Below, piece after piece: positions 25,286 through 34,402 of a stretch of 64,000 nt of DNA. The stretch is from SPCO01 sp964427285 (GTDB lineage: Bacteria; Chloroflexota; Limnocylindria; Limnocylindrales; CSP1-4), in contig CAYRTS010000008.1 of NCBI GenBank assembly GCA_964427285.1, forward strand, positions 8,545 to 72,544, given 5' to 3'. The notes under the pieces were generated by a model, which did no database searches, was not told the DNA's origin, and saw nothing but the letters and a program-made list of their open reading frames with translations. The stretch's first letter is position 1. Every line of letters begins with the position of its first letter. The position numbers were made by a program, and so were the translations under genes.

Positions 25286-26442
25286 ACCGAATCTCCCTGT
25301 AGGTGGTTGGCCGCCAGCGCCTGCGCCACGGCAATCAGTCGGTCGTTCTCGTGCGGGTCGCGGACGGTCAGCCGGAGATGGCTCACCAGCGGGTGCCCGG
25401 CCCCAAACGTGCGCGGCACGAGACCCGCCCGGAGCATGGCGTCCGCGACAGCGGCGGCCCGTTCGGCGGTCCCGAAGTCCACCAGGACAAAGTTGGTCAC
25501 GGACGGGCCAACGGACCAACCCGCGTCCCGAAGCGCCTCGCCAAGGCGTGCCCGTTCGCGAACCACCCGATCGAGGTTGGCGGCAAGGACCATGTCGTCG
25601 AGGAGGGCCGCCGTGGCGATCGTCACGGACATCACGCTCACCGACCCGGGCGGCCGGTAGGGGTTGAGTCGATCAATGATCTCCGGGCGGGCAATCCCGA
25701 ACCCCACTCGCAGCCCGGCCAGCGCGTACGCCTTGCTCACGGTCCGGATGCCGATCAGGTTCGGGTACGCAAAGCGCAGATCGAGCAGCGACCTTCCGAC
25801 GAATTCGGCGTAGGCCTCATCGAGCACCACGATCGGCGCTTCGCGCTTGGCGGCGTCGGCATCGATCAGGAGGCCGGCGAGCAGTTGCGCGATCAAGCCG
25901 TCAGGCTCGGCCAGCGCGGTCGGGTTGTTCGGGCTGCACAGCCAGATCACGGAGGCGTCACGAGCAGCGGCCCGGACCGCGTCGAGATCGAGCGCCCAGC
26001 TACCCGCTGCCCCTTGGCGCGGGACGGCGAGGACAGTCGCCCCGCGTTGTTCCGTGTCCACCCGGTACATTGCGTAACTGGGGATGGGCACGACGGCCCG
26101 GCCGCCCGGTGAAATGAACACCTTGGAGATCATGTCGAGGATCTCATCGGCACCGGCGCCAACCACGATTTCGTTCATGGCCACGCCGTAGCGCGCGGCC
26201 GCCGCAGCCACCATCGCGCGGTAGTCGGTAGGCGGATACTCGGACAGCGACGTGACGAATTCACCGCCGGCCAGCAGTCGACCGGCCAGCTCCGGTGGGG
26301 TGGGGGAGGTGTTCAGGTCGAAGCGGACGATCTGCTGCGGATCGACGCGATAGCGGCTGGCGACCTCCTCGTTCGTGGCTTCCCAGGTGTATGAGGAAGG
26401 AGCGATGGGCGTGCTGAAGGTCACCGGTGTCGGACTCATCAC
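25282..26442 (-). CDS. hisC: Histidinol-phosphate aminotransferase
   Basis: 386 aa, PLP-dependent class I/II aminotransferase. Recognisable parts are FDLNTSPTPPE at the N-terminus, the VGAGADEILDMI block, WLCSPNNPTAL, IVVLDEAYAEF and the PLP-lysine region RTVSKAYALAGLRVGFG. It converts imidazole acetol phosphate to histidinol phosphate. The GTG at 26442 overlaps the hisD stop as GTGA; an ATG one codon later (26439) is an equal alternative. Confidence 0.95.
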   Translation of the reverse strand: MMSPTPVTFSTPIAPSSYTWEATNEEVASRYRVDPQQIVRFDLNTSPTPPELAGRLLAGGEFVTSLSEYPPTDYRAMVAAAAARYGVAMNEIVVGAGADEILDMISKVFISPGGRAVVPIPSYAMYRVDTEQRGATVLAVPRQGAAGSWALDLDAVRAAARDASVIWLCSPNNPTALAEPDGLIAQLLAGLLIDADAAKREAPIVVLDEAYAEFVGRSLLDLRFAYPNLIGIRTVSKAYALAGLRVGFGIARPEIIDRLNPYRPPGSVSVMSVTIATAALLDDMVLAANLDRVVRERARLGEALRDAGWSVGPSVTNFVLVDFGTAERAAAVADAMLRAGLVPRTFGAGHPLVSHLRLTVRDPHENDRLIAVAQALAANHLQGDSV

Positions 26443-27836
26443 TCGTCACCCGCGAAGCGGATCTCGACGGCGTAGCGATGGGCCAGTAGTCCTTCGGCCT
26501 CGGCCAGGGTGCCGACCGTTTCGCGGATGGAGGCGAGCCCGTCGCGGGTCACGCGCTGGATCTGGCTGTACTTGCCGTAGTGCTCCACCGCCAGGGCCCC
26601 GGACGCGCGGGCCAGACCACCGGTCGGGAGGACATGGTTAGCACCGGTCGCATAGTCGCCGGCTGACTCGGGTGCCCACGGTCCGGCGAAGATCGATCCC
26701 GCATTTCGCAGGCGGCTGATCGTGGCTTCAAGCGGCTCCACGTCGACCGACAGGTGCTCGGGGGCATAGTCGTTGACAAAGTCGACGGCGGCATCGAGCG
26801 TGGGGGCGAGGGCGATCAGACCGTGGTCGCGGAGGGCTGCGGCCAGGATTCCGTGACGGCTGGCGTCCGCGAGCGCGACATTGACCGCTCGTTCGACCGC
26901 GTCGGCGTACCCGGCATCGGTCGTCACCAGGATCGCTGGTGAATCCGGCCCGTGCTCCGCCTGGGTGATGAGGTCCGCGGCGACGCGTGCCGGATCGGCC
27001 GGTGGCATGGCCAGGACCATCCCTTCGGACGGGCCGGCCGGCAGATCGATCCCGATCTCGCCGATCACCTCCATCTTGGCGGCGGTGACCCAGGCATTCC
27101 CGGGACCGACGATGCGATCCACGGCCTGGATCCCGGCTTCGGGCAGGCCGTAGGCGAGGGCGCCGATGGCCTGGGCGCCCCCGGCCACGATGAAGCCATC
27201 GACCTCGAGCAGTCCTGCTGCGCCAAGCAGGATGAGGTTGGTGGTGCCGTCGCGATCGGCCGGCGAGGCGACGATGATCGTGTCGACGCCGGCGACCCGG
27301 GCCGGGACGACGGTCATGACCAGGGACGAGGGATAGGGTGCGGACCCGCCCGGGACGTAGGCCCCGACCCGTGCCAGGGGCATCCAACGGCGCTCGATCT
27401 CGATCCCTGGGGCGATGATCGTCGTAGTTGAGGCAACCGGGCGCTGGGTCTCGGCGAACCGGCGCACGTTGGCGATGGACTGGTCGAGGGCGTGGCGGAT
27501 CCGCGGCGCGAGCGTGTCGCGCGCCTGGCGGAGATCGTCCGCGTCAAGGACGAGACGACCGTCCGCGCGGCCGCCGCCGACGCTGCTGTTGGCAGCTCGA
27601 ACGGCGGCGTCACCGCCATCGCGGATCGTCGCGAGGGTCGCCCGGGCACCTTCACGAATGGCGGGATCCGGCACCGCACCTCGGCGGACCAGGGCGACGT
27701 ACTCGCGCCGGGCGTCCTCGTCACCGGCGGCGACGGCTGCCAGATCAAGACGTCGCAGGCGCAGGCCGGCGGGCTCTGGCACCCCGGTCGCGGCAGGCGT
27801 GGCAGGCGCGGCTGGCTCCCGTGTCATTGCGCTCAC
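26439..27836 (-). CDS. hisD: Histidinol dehydrogenase
   Basis: 465 aa, a zinc enzyme that performs the last two steps of histidine synthesis. Visible blocks are GGSAPYPSSLVMTVVPARVAGV, the GPGNAWVTAAKMEV stretch, DLPAGPSEGMVLA, and FVNDYAPEHLSVD near the catalytic Glu-His pair. About 30 Ala/Pro-rich residues precede the domain. I chose the GTG at 27836, which overlaps the hisG stop as GTGA. An ATG at 27827 is the next option, and the frame open to 27911 overlaps hisG too far. Confidence 0.95.
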   Translation of the reverse strand: MSAMTREPAAPATPAATGVPEPAGLRLRRLDLAAVAAGDEDARREYVALVRRGAVPDPAIREGARATLATIRDGGDAAVRAANSSVGGGRADGRLVLDADDLRQARDTLAPRIRHALDQSIANVRRFAETQRPVASTTTIIAPGIEIERRWMPLARVGAYVPGGSAPYPSSLVMTVVPARVAGVDTIIVASPADRDGTTNLILLGAAGLLEVDGFIVAGGAQAIGALAYGLPEAGIQAVDRIVGPGNAWVTAAKMEVIGEIGIDLPAGPSEGMVLAMPPADPARVAADLITQAEHGPDSPAILVTTDAGYADAVERAVNVALADASRHGILAAALRDHGLIALAPTLDAAVDFVNDYAPEHLSVDVEPLEATISRLRNAGSIFAGPWAPESAGDYATGANHVLPTGGLARASGALAVEHYGKYSQIQRVTRDGLASIRETVGTLAEAEGLLAHRYAVEIRFAGDE

Positions 27837-28699
27837 TGGACGATCTTTTCGATCGGGAGGACGAGGATGCCTGACGCTCCGGCAGCCTTGAGCTTCGGCA
27901 GGAGCCCCCACACCTCATCTGCGCCGACAACGGAGTGGATCGCAATCATGCCGGCATGCGCGAGCGGGATCACCGTTGGCGATTCGAGCGCCGGGAGGAG
28001 TTCCTCGATCTCGGGCAGAGTGCTCGCCGGCGCATTCATCATCAGGTACTTGCGTCCGCGGGCAGCGATGACAGCGCTGAGCATCGTGTCGATCGCCGCG
28101 AGTTCGTCGGCGCGATCCCGCTGGGCCGCGGGATTGGCGACCAGGACCGCTTCGGACGCGAGCACGTCGCCAATCTGGCGAAGCCCGTTCATGACGAGCG
28201 TGGAACCCGTGGACACGAGATCGACGATCGCCTCCGCAAGTCCCAGTCGCGGGGCGACCTCCACGGCACCGGAAATCGGGATGATCTCGACCGTGATCTG
28301 GCGGTCCGCAAAGAACCGGCGTGTGGTGTTCGGGTGGGCGGTCGCAATGCGCAGCCCGGCGAGGTCTTCGACGGTCCGATACGGCGCGTCGTTGGGCACG
28401 GCCGCCGCCAACCGACAACGCCCGTAACCAAGAGTCCTGACCCGTGGCAGATCCGTTCCCGCTTCGCTGATCAGGTCATCGCCGGTCACGCCGAGATCGG
28501 CCACGCCGTCGCCCACGAATTCGATGATGTCGTTGGTCCGGACGAACAGGATTTCCAGGTCGTAGTTCTGGACCATGGCGACCAGGCTCCGATCGTGCTC
28601 ATCGAAGACGAGCCCGGCATCATGGAGCAGGCGCAGGGTGGGTTCGACCAGCCGTCCCTTGTTCGGGATCGCCAGTCGGAGGCGGCGTGGTGCGTTCAT
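27833..28699 (-). CDS. hisG: ATP phosphoribosyltransferase, long form
   Basis: 288 aa, the first committed enzyme of histidine synthesis. It has LRLAIPNKGRLVEPTL at the N-terminus, VRTNDIIEFVGDGVADLGVTG, and the PRPP loop VSTGSTLVMNG with a preceding Glu. Its length and the end (HSVVGADEVWGLLPKLKAAGASGILVL-type regulatory domain) indicate the HisG_L form with an ACT-like allosteric domain, so it should not need HisZ. The ATG at 28699 is 16 bp after the regulator's stop. A frame open to 28891 overlaps the regulator and lacks HisG similarity. Confidence 0.95.
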   Translation of the reverse strand: MNAPRRLRLAIPNKGRLVEPTLRLLHDAGLVFDEHDRSLVAMVQNYDLEILFVRTNDIIEFVGDGVADLGVTGDDLISEAGTDLPRVRTLGYGRCRLAAAVPNDAPYRTVEDLAGLRIATAHPNTTRRFFADRQITVEIIPISGAVEVAPRLGLAEAIVDLVSTGSTLVMNGLRQIGDVLASEAVLVANPAAQRDRADELAAIDTMLSAVIAARGRKYLMMNAPASTLPEIEELLPALESPTVIPLAHAGMIAIHSVVGADEVWGLLPKLKAAGASGILVLPIEKIVQ

Positions 28700-28715
28700 T
28701 GGCCGCCCAATCCAG

Positions 28716-29048
28716 TCATCGGTCGCCCACGACGGGATACGGGGTCGTCCCCGTCCGGGATGCCTTGTCAAGCTTGGCCAGCATCGCCCGGTAGCCGCCT
28801 TCGCCATGGTTGAGCCACGACGCGATCCTGGTGATCGTGGCGGTGCTGGCACCGGTCCGCCGCGATATGTCCGCATAGTGCAGGCCGGCATCGAGGAGAC
28901 GAACGACCGCCCAACGTTGAGCCATGTCCCGGAGTTCTGTCAACGTACACAGGTCGCGGAAGAACCGTTCAGTCTCGGCGGTCTCCTCGAGTCGGACGAC
29001 CGCCTCCAGGAGTGCCTCGACATCTGGCGTCCGCCAGTCGTCAGCCAT
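28716..29048 (-). CDS. TrpR/YerC-family transcriptional regulator, probable histidine repressor
   Basis: 110 aa. ELRDMAQRWAVVRLLDAG followed by HYADISRRTGASTATITRIASWL is the TrpR/YerC helix-turn-helix, preceded by a helical dimerisation segment (LLEAVVRLEETAETERFFRDL). YerC-type proteins in Gram-positives have been proposed as histidine-responsive repressors (often called HisR). Here it is the first gene of the his operon, 16 bp before hisG, and a perfect dyad lies 46 bp upstream of its start. Autorepression together with control of hisA is therefore likely. I chose ATG 29048; an upstream codon at 29132 would run through the operator. Confidence 0.85.
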   Translation of the reverse strand: MADDWRTPDVEALLEAVVRLEETAETERFFRDLCTLTELRDMAQRWAVVRLLDAGLHYADISRRTGASTATITRIASWLNHGEGGYRAMLAKLDKASRTGTTPYPVVGDR

Positions 29049-29091
29049 CAGCCACCGCCAGTCTGTCCGCGTCGATATCCAAGTAACATAG

Positions 29092-29114
29092 TAGCATGCT
29101 AATACGTTAGCATG
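29092..29114. promoter_or_regulatory. Probable operator of the histidine regulator between divergent his units
   Basis: CATGCTAA (29095-29102) and TTAGCATG (29107-29114) form a perfect 8-bp dyad around a 4-bp centre. An overlapping palindrome TAGCATGCTA lies at 29092-29101. The layout resembles the TrpR operator (arms of about 8 bp with a short centre). The region is AT-rich against the local high-GC background. It lies between the leftward regulator-his operon and the rightward hisA, ending 6 bp before the hisA ATG, so binding would block both promoters. Confidence 0.7.
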
Positions 29115-29119
29115 TTGCC

Positions 29120-29896
29120 ATGAGCGAAGCAAGCCCCTTCCAGGTCCTTCCCGCCATCGACCTGCGGAATGGCCGCGTCGTCCGACTGCGCCAGGGCGAC
29201 TTCGATCGGGAGACGGCGTACGGCGATGATCCCGTCGAGGTCGCTCGCCGGTTTGCCGATGCGGGTGCCCGCTGGCTTCATGTCGTCGATCTTGACGGCG
29301 CGCGGAGCGGTGACCCTGTACACGCTGCGGTCATCGGCGCGATCGTTGCGGGGGTCGGTGGCCGGTGCAATGTGGAGGTGGCCGGCGGTCTGCGGGACGA
29401 GGCAGCGGTGGCCCTCGCCCTCGGATCCGGAGCAGCAAGGGTCACCGTCGGGACGGCGGCGCTGCGCGATCCTGACTTTGCTGGTCGCCTCGTCGCGATC
29501 CATGGCGCCGATCGTGTCGCGGTGGCCATCGATGTTCGTGATGGTCGCGCGGTCGGGCACGGTTGGGCAGCCACCGACGATGGGATCGACGCTGCGACCG
29601 CCATCCTGCTCCTGGCCGAAGCCGGCGTGACGACCTTCGAAGTTACGGCGATTGAGCGCGACGGACTTCTCAATGGGCCCGATCTGCCCCTTTACGAACG
29701 ACTCGTTGGCCGCGACCTGGGCTCGATCATTTCGTCGGGCGGGATCGCATCGCTGGACGACCTGCGGGCAGTCCGGGACATTGGCTGTGCGGGTGCGATC
29801 GTCGGACGAGCTCTCTATGAAGGCCAGTTCACCGTCGAGCGGGCGCTGCTGATCGCGTCCGAGCAGACCGAACGGCACCGGCGACCCATGGTGTGA
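29120..29896 (+). CDS. hisA: Phosphoribosylformimino-5-aminoimidazole carboxamide ribotide isomerase
   Basis: 258 aa, (beta/alpha)8 barrel. FQVLPAIDLRNGRVVRLRQGD holds the catalytic Asp (AIDL). HVVDLDGAR, VEVAGGLRDE and the ISSGGIASLDDL C-terminal phosphate site are present. The usual second Asp lies in EVTAIERDG, where the loop reads AIERDG, typically T-x-x-x-D-G in HisA. It is separated from the rest of the his genes and transcribed divergently. The ATG lies 6 nt after the operator dyad with no Shine-Dalgarno, so the mRNA is probably leaderless and directly operator-controlled. Confidence 0.96.
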   Translation: MSEASPFQVLPAIDLRNGRVVRLRQGDFDRETAYGDDPVEVARRFADAGARWLHVVDLDGARSGDPVHAAVIGAIVAGVGGRCNVEVAGGLRDEAAVALALGSGAARVTVGTAALRDPDFAGRLVAIHGADRVAVAIDVRDGRAVGHGWAATDDGIDAATAILLLAEAGVTTFEVTAIERDGLLNGPDLPLYERLVGRDLGSIISSGGIASLDDLRAVRDIGCAGAIVGRALYEGQFTVERALLIASEQTERHRRPMV

Positions 29897-30078
29897 CAGT
29901 CACGCCTGGCTGCTGAGACTGACCGGGTGCGCGTGTGAGACGCAAAATTGGGATTTCTCAGCGTGGACCGTGCCCTGAACGTGCAGAATCCGTCGAAACT
30001 CACGGGTGGCCGCGCTCAGGTGTCGCGGTTGTGCGTCTGGGAGGCGCGCGAATGGTCAGCGGCCAGGCGCAGGTGCCC

Positions 30079-30116
30079 ATGCAACCGGTCGCGTGCCGAT
30101 GCAACCGGTCGCGTGC
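30079..30116. repeat. Two tandem copies of a 20-bp unit
   Basis: ATGCAACCGGTCGCGTGC occurs at 30079-30096 and again at 30099-30116, a 20-bp period. It lies in the 263-bp gap between the convergent hisA and EF-G-like genes, where I otherwise see nothing. Confidence 0.75.
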
Positions 30117-30159
30117 TCGCCCAGCCGCGCGCTCGCCACGCCCCGCCGCGGCTCCCGCC

Positions 30160-32256
30160 TCAGTGGCCAGCCACGTGGCCGCCGGCCGCCTCGATCTCCT
30201 TGCGGTGAGTCTCGATCACCTTCTCGGCGATGTGACCCGGCACGTCGTCATAGTGGTCCATCGTCATCGTGAACGAACCGCGGCCCTGAGCCAGCGACCG
30301 CAGTTCGATCGCGTAGCTGCCCATCTCGGCCAGCGGCACGTGCGCGCTGATCACCTGCATCGAGCCATCCGTGTCCATCCCGAGGACGCGGCCACGCCGA
30401 CCGTTGAGGTCCCGGTTGATCTCGCCCATGTAGGGCTCGGGGACGCGGATCTCGACCGCCATGATCGGCTCCAGGAGCGCCGGCTTGGCATGCTGGACGC
30501 CATCCTTCAAGGCCATGGACGCGGCAATCTTGAACGCCATTTCGTTGGAGTCGACCGCGTGGAACGACCCGTCGTAGAGCGTCGCTCGGAAGTCGGACAG
30601 GGGATAGCCGGCGAGGACGCCGCCCTCGGCCGCCTCCCGGATGCCCTTCTCGACGCCGGCGAAGAAGCCCTTTGGGACGGAGCCACCCACGATGCGCTCC
30701 GCGAACTCGACCCCGCCGTCCGGGTTCGGCTCCAGTTCCAGCCAGACGTCGCCAAACATCCCATGCCCGCCGGTCTGCTTCTTGTAGCGACCGTGGACCT
30801 GGGTCTTGCCGCGGATCGTCTCCTTGTACGGGACCCGGGGCGCGTGGGTCACGATGGCGGCCCCGAACTTGCGCTTGAGCCGTTCGATGATGACCGCGGT
30901 GTGCGCCTCGCCCATGGTCCGCAGGGTCTGCTCGCCGGTCGCGCTGCGCTCGAGGCGAACGGTAGGCTCTTCCTCGAGCATCCGCGCGAGCGCCGGACCC
31001 ATCTTGTCGAGGTCGCCCTTGCTCTGGGGTTCGATGGCCAGCACCAATGATGGCGCTGGGAACGCCAGGGGCGGCAATGTCAACGGCTTGTCACGCAGCC
31101 CCAGGGTGTCGCCGGTCTCGGTCACGCTCAGCTTGGCCACGGCTCCGATCTCGCCGGCCTTCAGTTCACCGATCGGCTCCTGTTCCTTGCCATGCAGCAG
31201 CAACAACTGGCCGATCCGCTCGTCCTCACCGCGAACGGCATTCCACACATGCGCCTGGGAATGCAATGTCCCCGACAGGACTCGAAGGTAGGTCAAGCGC
31301 CCGACGAACGGGTCCGCCGTGGTCTTGAAGACGCGCGTGAGGAGCGGTCCCGACTCGTCCGCGGATACGGCGACCGTCAACCCGGCCTTGTCCGTCGTCG
31401 CCACCGGGGCTTCGTCAGCCGGCGACGGCAGATACCGGACGAACGCATCCAGCAGCGCCCGCAGCCCGATTCCCCTGGTCGCGCTCCCAACGAGGACCGG
31501 CGCCAGGATCGAATCCTTGACGCCCTTGCGCAGGCACGCCTCGAGCTCCGGATCACTGATCTCCTCGCCCTCGAGGTACTTGGTCAGAACGTCGTCGTCT
31601 GCTTCCGCGGCCGCCTCAAGGAGCTGATCCCGACGTCTCGCCACTTCCGCGGCGAGCGCCTCCGGGATCGGGATCTCGACCTCCTTGCCGCCCTCGGATC
31701 GCCAAGCCTTTCGATGGACCAGGTCAACATAGCCCTCGAAGGTGTCCGCCGCACCGATGGCCAACTGGAGCGGGGCGATCTTGTCGCCGAATGTCGCCCG
31801 CAACGCATCCAGGGCGGCCGTCGGATCGGCATTCTCGCGATCGCACTTGTTGATAAAGAAACACGCCGCGGTGCCGGTCGATCGTCCCAGCGCCACGGCG
31901 TGTTCGAGGCCCGCCTCCACCCCGCCGGAGGCATCCATTACGAATAGCGCCCCGTCGGCTGCAGCGAACCCTTCGATCACATCGGCGATGAAATCAGGGT
32001 AGCCGGGCGTGTCGACCAGCGAGATTCGCGTCCCGTCTGCCTCGAATGTCCCGACGGCCAGGCTCAGCGATGCCTTGCGCTTCTGCTCCTCGGGCTCGAA
32101 GTCCAGATGGGCGGTCCCATCATCCACCCGCCCCAGGCGCGAGATCGCTCCGGCCCTGAACAGCAGCTGCTCAGCCAGCGTCGTCTTGCCCGACCCGGCG
32201 TGGCCCGCCAGGACCACGCTGCGAAGATGCGGGAGGTCGACATTCTTCATCGTCAT
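30160..32256 (-). CDS. Elongation factor G-like GTPase (EF-G2 type)
   Basis: 698 aa with the full EF-G domain order: G domain (Walker A GHAGSGKTTL at about 18-27, DTPGYPDF in place of DTPGHVDF, NKCD), domain II, III, IV (HGRYKKQTGGHGMFGDV) and V. It is a paralogue of FusA of the kind seen in actinobacteria and Chloroflexi next to a canonical EF-G elsewhere. The altered G3 motif (His replaced by Tyr) argues against a role as the main translocase. A role in ribosome recycling, stress or antibiotic tolerance is possible and not shown. The ATG has AGGAAGGA upstream. Confidence 0.9.
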   Translation of the reverse strand: MTMKNVDLPHLRSVVLAGHAGSGKTTLAEQLLFRAGAISRLGRVDDGTAHLDFEPEEQKRKASLSLAVGTFEADGTRISLVDTPGYPDFIADVIEGFAAADGALFVMDASGGVEAGLEHAVALGRSTGTAACFFINKCDRENADPTAALDALRATFGDKIAPLQLAIGAADTFEGYVDLVHRKAWRSEGGKEVEIPIPEALAAEVARRRDQLLEAAAEADDDVLTKYLEGEEISDPELEACLRKGVKDSILAPVLVGSATRGIGLRALLDAFVRYLPSPADEAPVATTDKAGLTVAVSADESGPLLTRVFKTTADPFVGRLTYLRVLSGTLHSQAHVWNAVRGEDERIGQLLLLHGKEQEPIGELKAGEIGAVAKLSVTETGDTLGLRDKPLTLPPLAFPAPSLVLAIEPQSKGDLDKMGPALARMLEEEPTVRLERSATGEQTLRTMGEAHTAVIIERLKRKFGAAIVTHAPRVPYKETIRGKTQVHGRYKKQTGGHGMFGDVWLELEPNPDGGVEFAERIVGGSVPKGFFAGVEKGIREAAEGGVLAGYPLSDFRATLYDGSFHAVDSNEMAFKIAASMALKDGVQHAKPALLEPIMAVEIRVPEPYMGEINRDLNGRRGRVLGMDTDGSMQVISAHVPLAEMGSYAIELRSLAQGRGSFTMTMDHYDDVPGHIAEKVIETHRKEIEAAGGHVAGH

Positions 32257-32330
32257 CGGTTCGTCGGTCCTTCCTGGTGATTGGGGGACTCGGGACGTCC
32301 GTGGTGTGGGGTTGGGCCATGATAGTCGGC

Positions 32331-32336
32331 TATACT
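32331..32336 (+). promoter_or_regulatory. -10 box TATACT for yebC-ruvC-ruvA (leaderless)
   Basis: TATACT lies 10 nt before the yebC ATG at 32347 and no Shine-Dalgarno is present between them. The transcription start would fall within a few bases of the ATG. No clear -35 hexamer is seen. Confidence 0.5.
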
Positions 32337-32346
32337 CCGGCCCGCG

Positions 32347-33099
32347 ATGTCAGGTCACTCAAAATGGTCAACCATCAAGCGTGCCAAGGGCATTACGGAC
32401 GCCAGGCGCGGAGCCCTGTTCACCAAGGTCGCTCGGGAGATCTCGGTGGCGGCCCGGCAGGGGGGCGGGGACCCGGACGCCAACTACCGGTTGCGCTTGG
32501 CGATCGAGAAGGCACGCTCGGTCAACATGCCGGCGGACAACATCAAGCGGACCATCGACAAGGCGACGGGTGGCGGCGACGCCGAGCAGTACGAAGAGAT
32601 CGTCTACGAGGGCTATGGCCCGGGCGGGATCGCGATCCTCGTCGAGGCGCAGACCGACAACCGCAATCGAACGGCGGGCGAGGTCCGCTCCATCTTCACC
32701 AAGGCCGGTGGCCAGCTGGCGGGTTCCGGCGCCGTCGCCTGGCAGTTCGAGCCGCGCGGCCTGATCTCCGTAGCGCGCCGCGGAGTGGACGCCGATGAGG
32801 TCGCGCTGAACGCGATCGACGCTGGCGCGGAGGACGTGATCACCGACGACGAGGAGATGATCGAGATCTATACGTCCCCCGGAAGCCTCGATGCGGTCCG
32901 CCGGGCGCTCGAAGCGGCGGGTGTTGCCACTGAATCCGCCGAATCGACGATGGTCGCCCGGCAGACCGTGGAGCTGGATTCGTCGCGCGCGCGCCAGGCA
33001 CTCCGGCTCGTTGAGTTGCTCGAGGACCTGGACGACGTCCAGCGGGTGACGGCCAACTTCGACATCCCGGAGGATGTCTTCGCCGAGGTTGCCGGGTGA
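32347..33099 (+). CDS. yebC: YebC/PmpR family protein (TACO1 homologue)
   Basis: 250 aa. MSGHSKWSTIKRAKGITDARRG is the hallmark start, followed by KVAREI, NMPADNIKRTIDKATG and YEGYGPGGIAILVE. Family members were annotated as transcription regulators; more recent work links YebC2/TACO1 proteins to translation of proline-rich or difficult sequences. In this window several proteins have long Pro/Ala tracts, which such a factor could serve (inference). It is first in the operon yebC-ruvC-ruvA and overlaps ruvC as GTGA. Confidence 0.95.
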   Translation: MSGHSKWSTIKRAKGITDARRGALFTKVAREISVAARQGGGDPDANYRLRLAIEKARSVNMPADNIKRTIDKATGGGDAEQYEEIVYEGYGPGGIAILVEAQTDNRNRTAGEVRSIFTKAGGQLAGSGAVAWQFEPRGLISVARRGVDADEVALNAIDAGAEDVITDDEEMIEIYTSPGSLDAVRRALEAAGVATESAESTMVARQTVELDSSRARQALRLVELLEDLDDVQRVTANFDIPEDVFAEVAG

Positions 33100-33701
33100 T
33101 CGTCCTGGGCATCGACCCCGGGACCGCGGCACTGGGCTACGGGATCGTCGAGCGAACAGGCGAGCGGCTGCGCGAGATCGACCACGGCTGCCTGACCACC
33201 AGCCCGGATCTCACGCTGCCGGAGCGCCTCCTCGCGATCCATGCCCTCGTCGATGAGCTATTGGGGCTCCATCGGCCGCAGCTGGTCGCGGTCGAGCGGC
33301 TCTTCTTCTCGCGGAATGTCCAGACGGCACTGGCGGTTGGGCAGGCGCGCGGCGTGGTCCTGCTGGCTGCGGCGCAACACCGGACGCCGGTCCGCGAAGC
33401 TACCCCCAATGCGGTCAAGAACGCCATCACCGGGTACGGCGCGGCCGACAAGGAGCAGGTCGGGCGAATGGTTCAGCTGGTCCTCGGGATGTCGGCGCTG
33501 CCCCGTCCTGACGACGCCGCCGACGCCCTCGCGATCGCCACCTGGGCAGCCAATTCGGAACGGATCGGGGCCGCGCTTGTCACCGCGGGCGTGCTGGACC
33601 GGGCGGCCGTCGCGCCGATCACTCGCGGCGCAACCGGCTACGAGCGTGCTGTGCAGGCGGCGCTCGCCGGTGAGCGGGCCGACCGGCGGGGCGCGTCATA
33701 G
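33096..33701 (+). CDS. ruvC: Holliday junction endonuclease RuvC
   Basis: 201 aa. VLGIDPGTAALGYGIVE provides the first catalytic Asp, LVAVERLFFSRNVQTAL the Glu, and the ending DDAADALAIATWA the last Asp pair. It has a C-terminal extension of about 25 residues beyond the usual end. It resolves four-way junctions made by RecA-dependent recombination. The GTG start overlaps the yebC stop. ruvA follows 2 nt after the stop, while ruvB is 2 kb away. Confidence 0.97.
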   Translation: MIVLGIDPGTAALGYGIVERTGERLREIDHGCLTTSPDLTLPERLLAIHALVDELLGLHRPQLVAVERLFFSRNVQTALAVGQARGVVLLAAAQHRTPVREATPNAVKNAITGYGAADKEQVGRMVQLVLGMSALPRPDDAADALAIATWAANSERIGAALVTAGVLDRAAVAPITRGATGYERAVQAALAGERADRRGAS

Positions 33702-33703
33702 GC

Positions 33704-34300
33704 GTGATCGCCTCGCTCGAGGGAGTTGTCGCAGCGGTCGCCACGGATTCGGTGGTGATCGAAGTGAACGGGATCGGCTACCGCGTCTTTGTCGGGCCAG
33801 CCGTCGTCGCGAGCGCCCTGCCGGGCGGTCGGCTCAAGCTCCACACCTACCATCTCGTGCGCGAGGACGTGCTGGCGCTGTACGGGTTTCGCAACGTCGA
33901 GGAACTGGGCTTCTTCAACCTCCTGCTGACGGTCACCGGTGTTGGGCCCAAGGTCGCTCTGGCGATCGTGGGCAGCAGACCGACCCCGGACCTCCAGCTC
34001 GCGATCATGGCCCAGGATCAGGCAGTCCTGGTCAGCATCCCCGGGATCGGCAGGAAGCTCGCCGAGCGGGTGATCTTCGAGCTGAAGGAGAAGGTAGCCG
34101 CCGCCGGCGTCGCGGTCGGGGGCAGTGGGGCGATCGGGGCCACCGCCGGCGAAAGCGAGATCGTCGCCGCGCTCCAGGCGCTCGGCTATTCGCTGGCCGA
34201 GGCTCGGGAGGCGTCGCGGGCTGCCCTGCTCGACGTCGGTGTGGCATCGACGCTCGAGGAGCGGGTCAAGGCGGCCCTGCGGAGTCTGCTCCGGGAGTAA
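33704..34300 (+). CDS. ruvA: Holliday junction branch-migration subunit RuvA
   Basis: 198 aa. It has the N-terminal OB fold (MIASLEGVVAAV, GIGYRVFV), two helix-hairpin-helix motifs (LLLTVTGVGPKVAL and LVSIPGIGRKLAERVIFELKEK) and a C-terminal RuvB-binding domain (EIVAALQALGYSLAEA). It forms the tetramer that holds the Holliday junction while RuvB pumps DNA. The start is GTG, 2 nt after the ruvC TAG. Confidence 0.97.
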   Translation: MIASLEGVVAAVATDSVVIEVNGIGYRVFVGPAVVASALPGGRLKLHTYHLVREDVLALYGFRNVEELGFFNLLLTVTGVGPKVALAIVGSRPTPDLQLAIMAQDQAVLVSIPGIGRKLAERVIFELKEKVAAAGVAVGGSGAIGATAGESEIVAALQALGYSLAEAREASRAALLDVGVASTLEERVKAALRSLLRE

Positions 34301-34402
34301 CCCGCTGAGGGAAACGCGGCCGTAGGCACGGTCCGGAACCGCGCCCGGGATCGTCCGGTCGCGCGGCCCTCGCCCGGCCGACCCACGATGCGCAGGTCCG
34401 GC

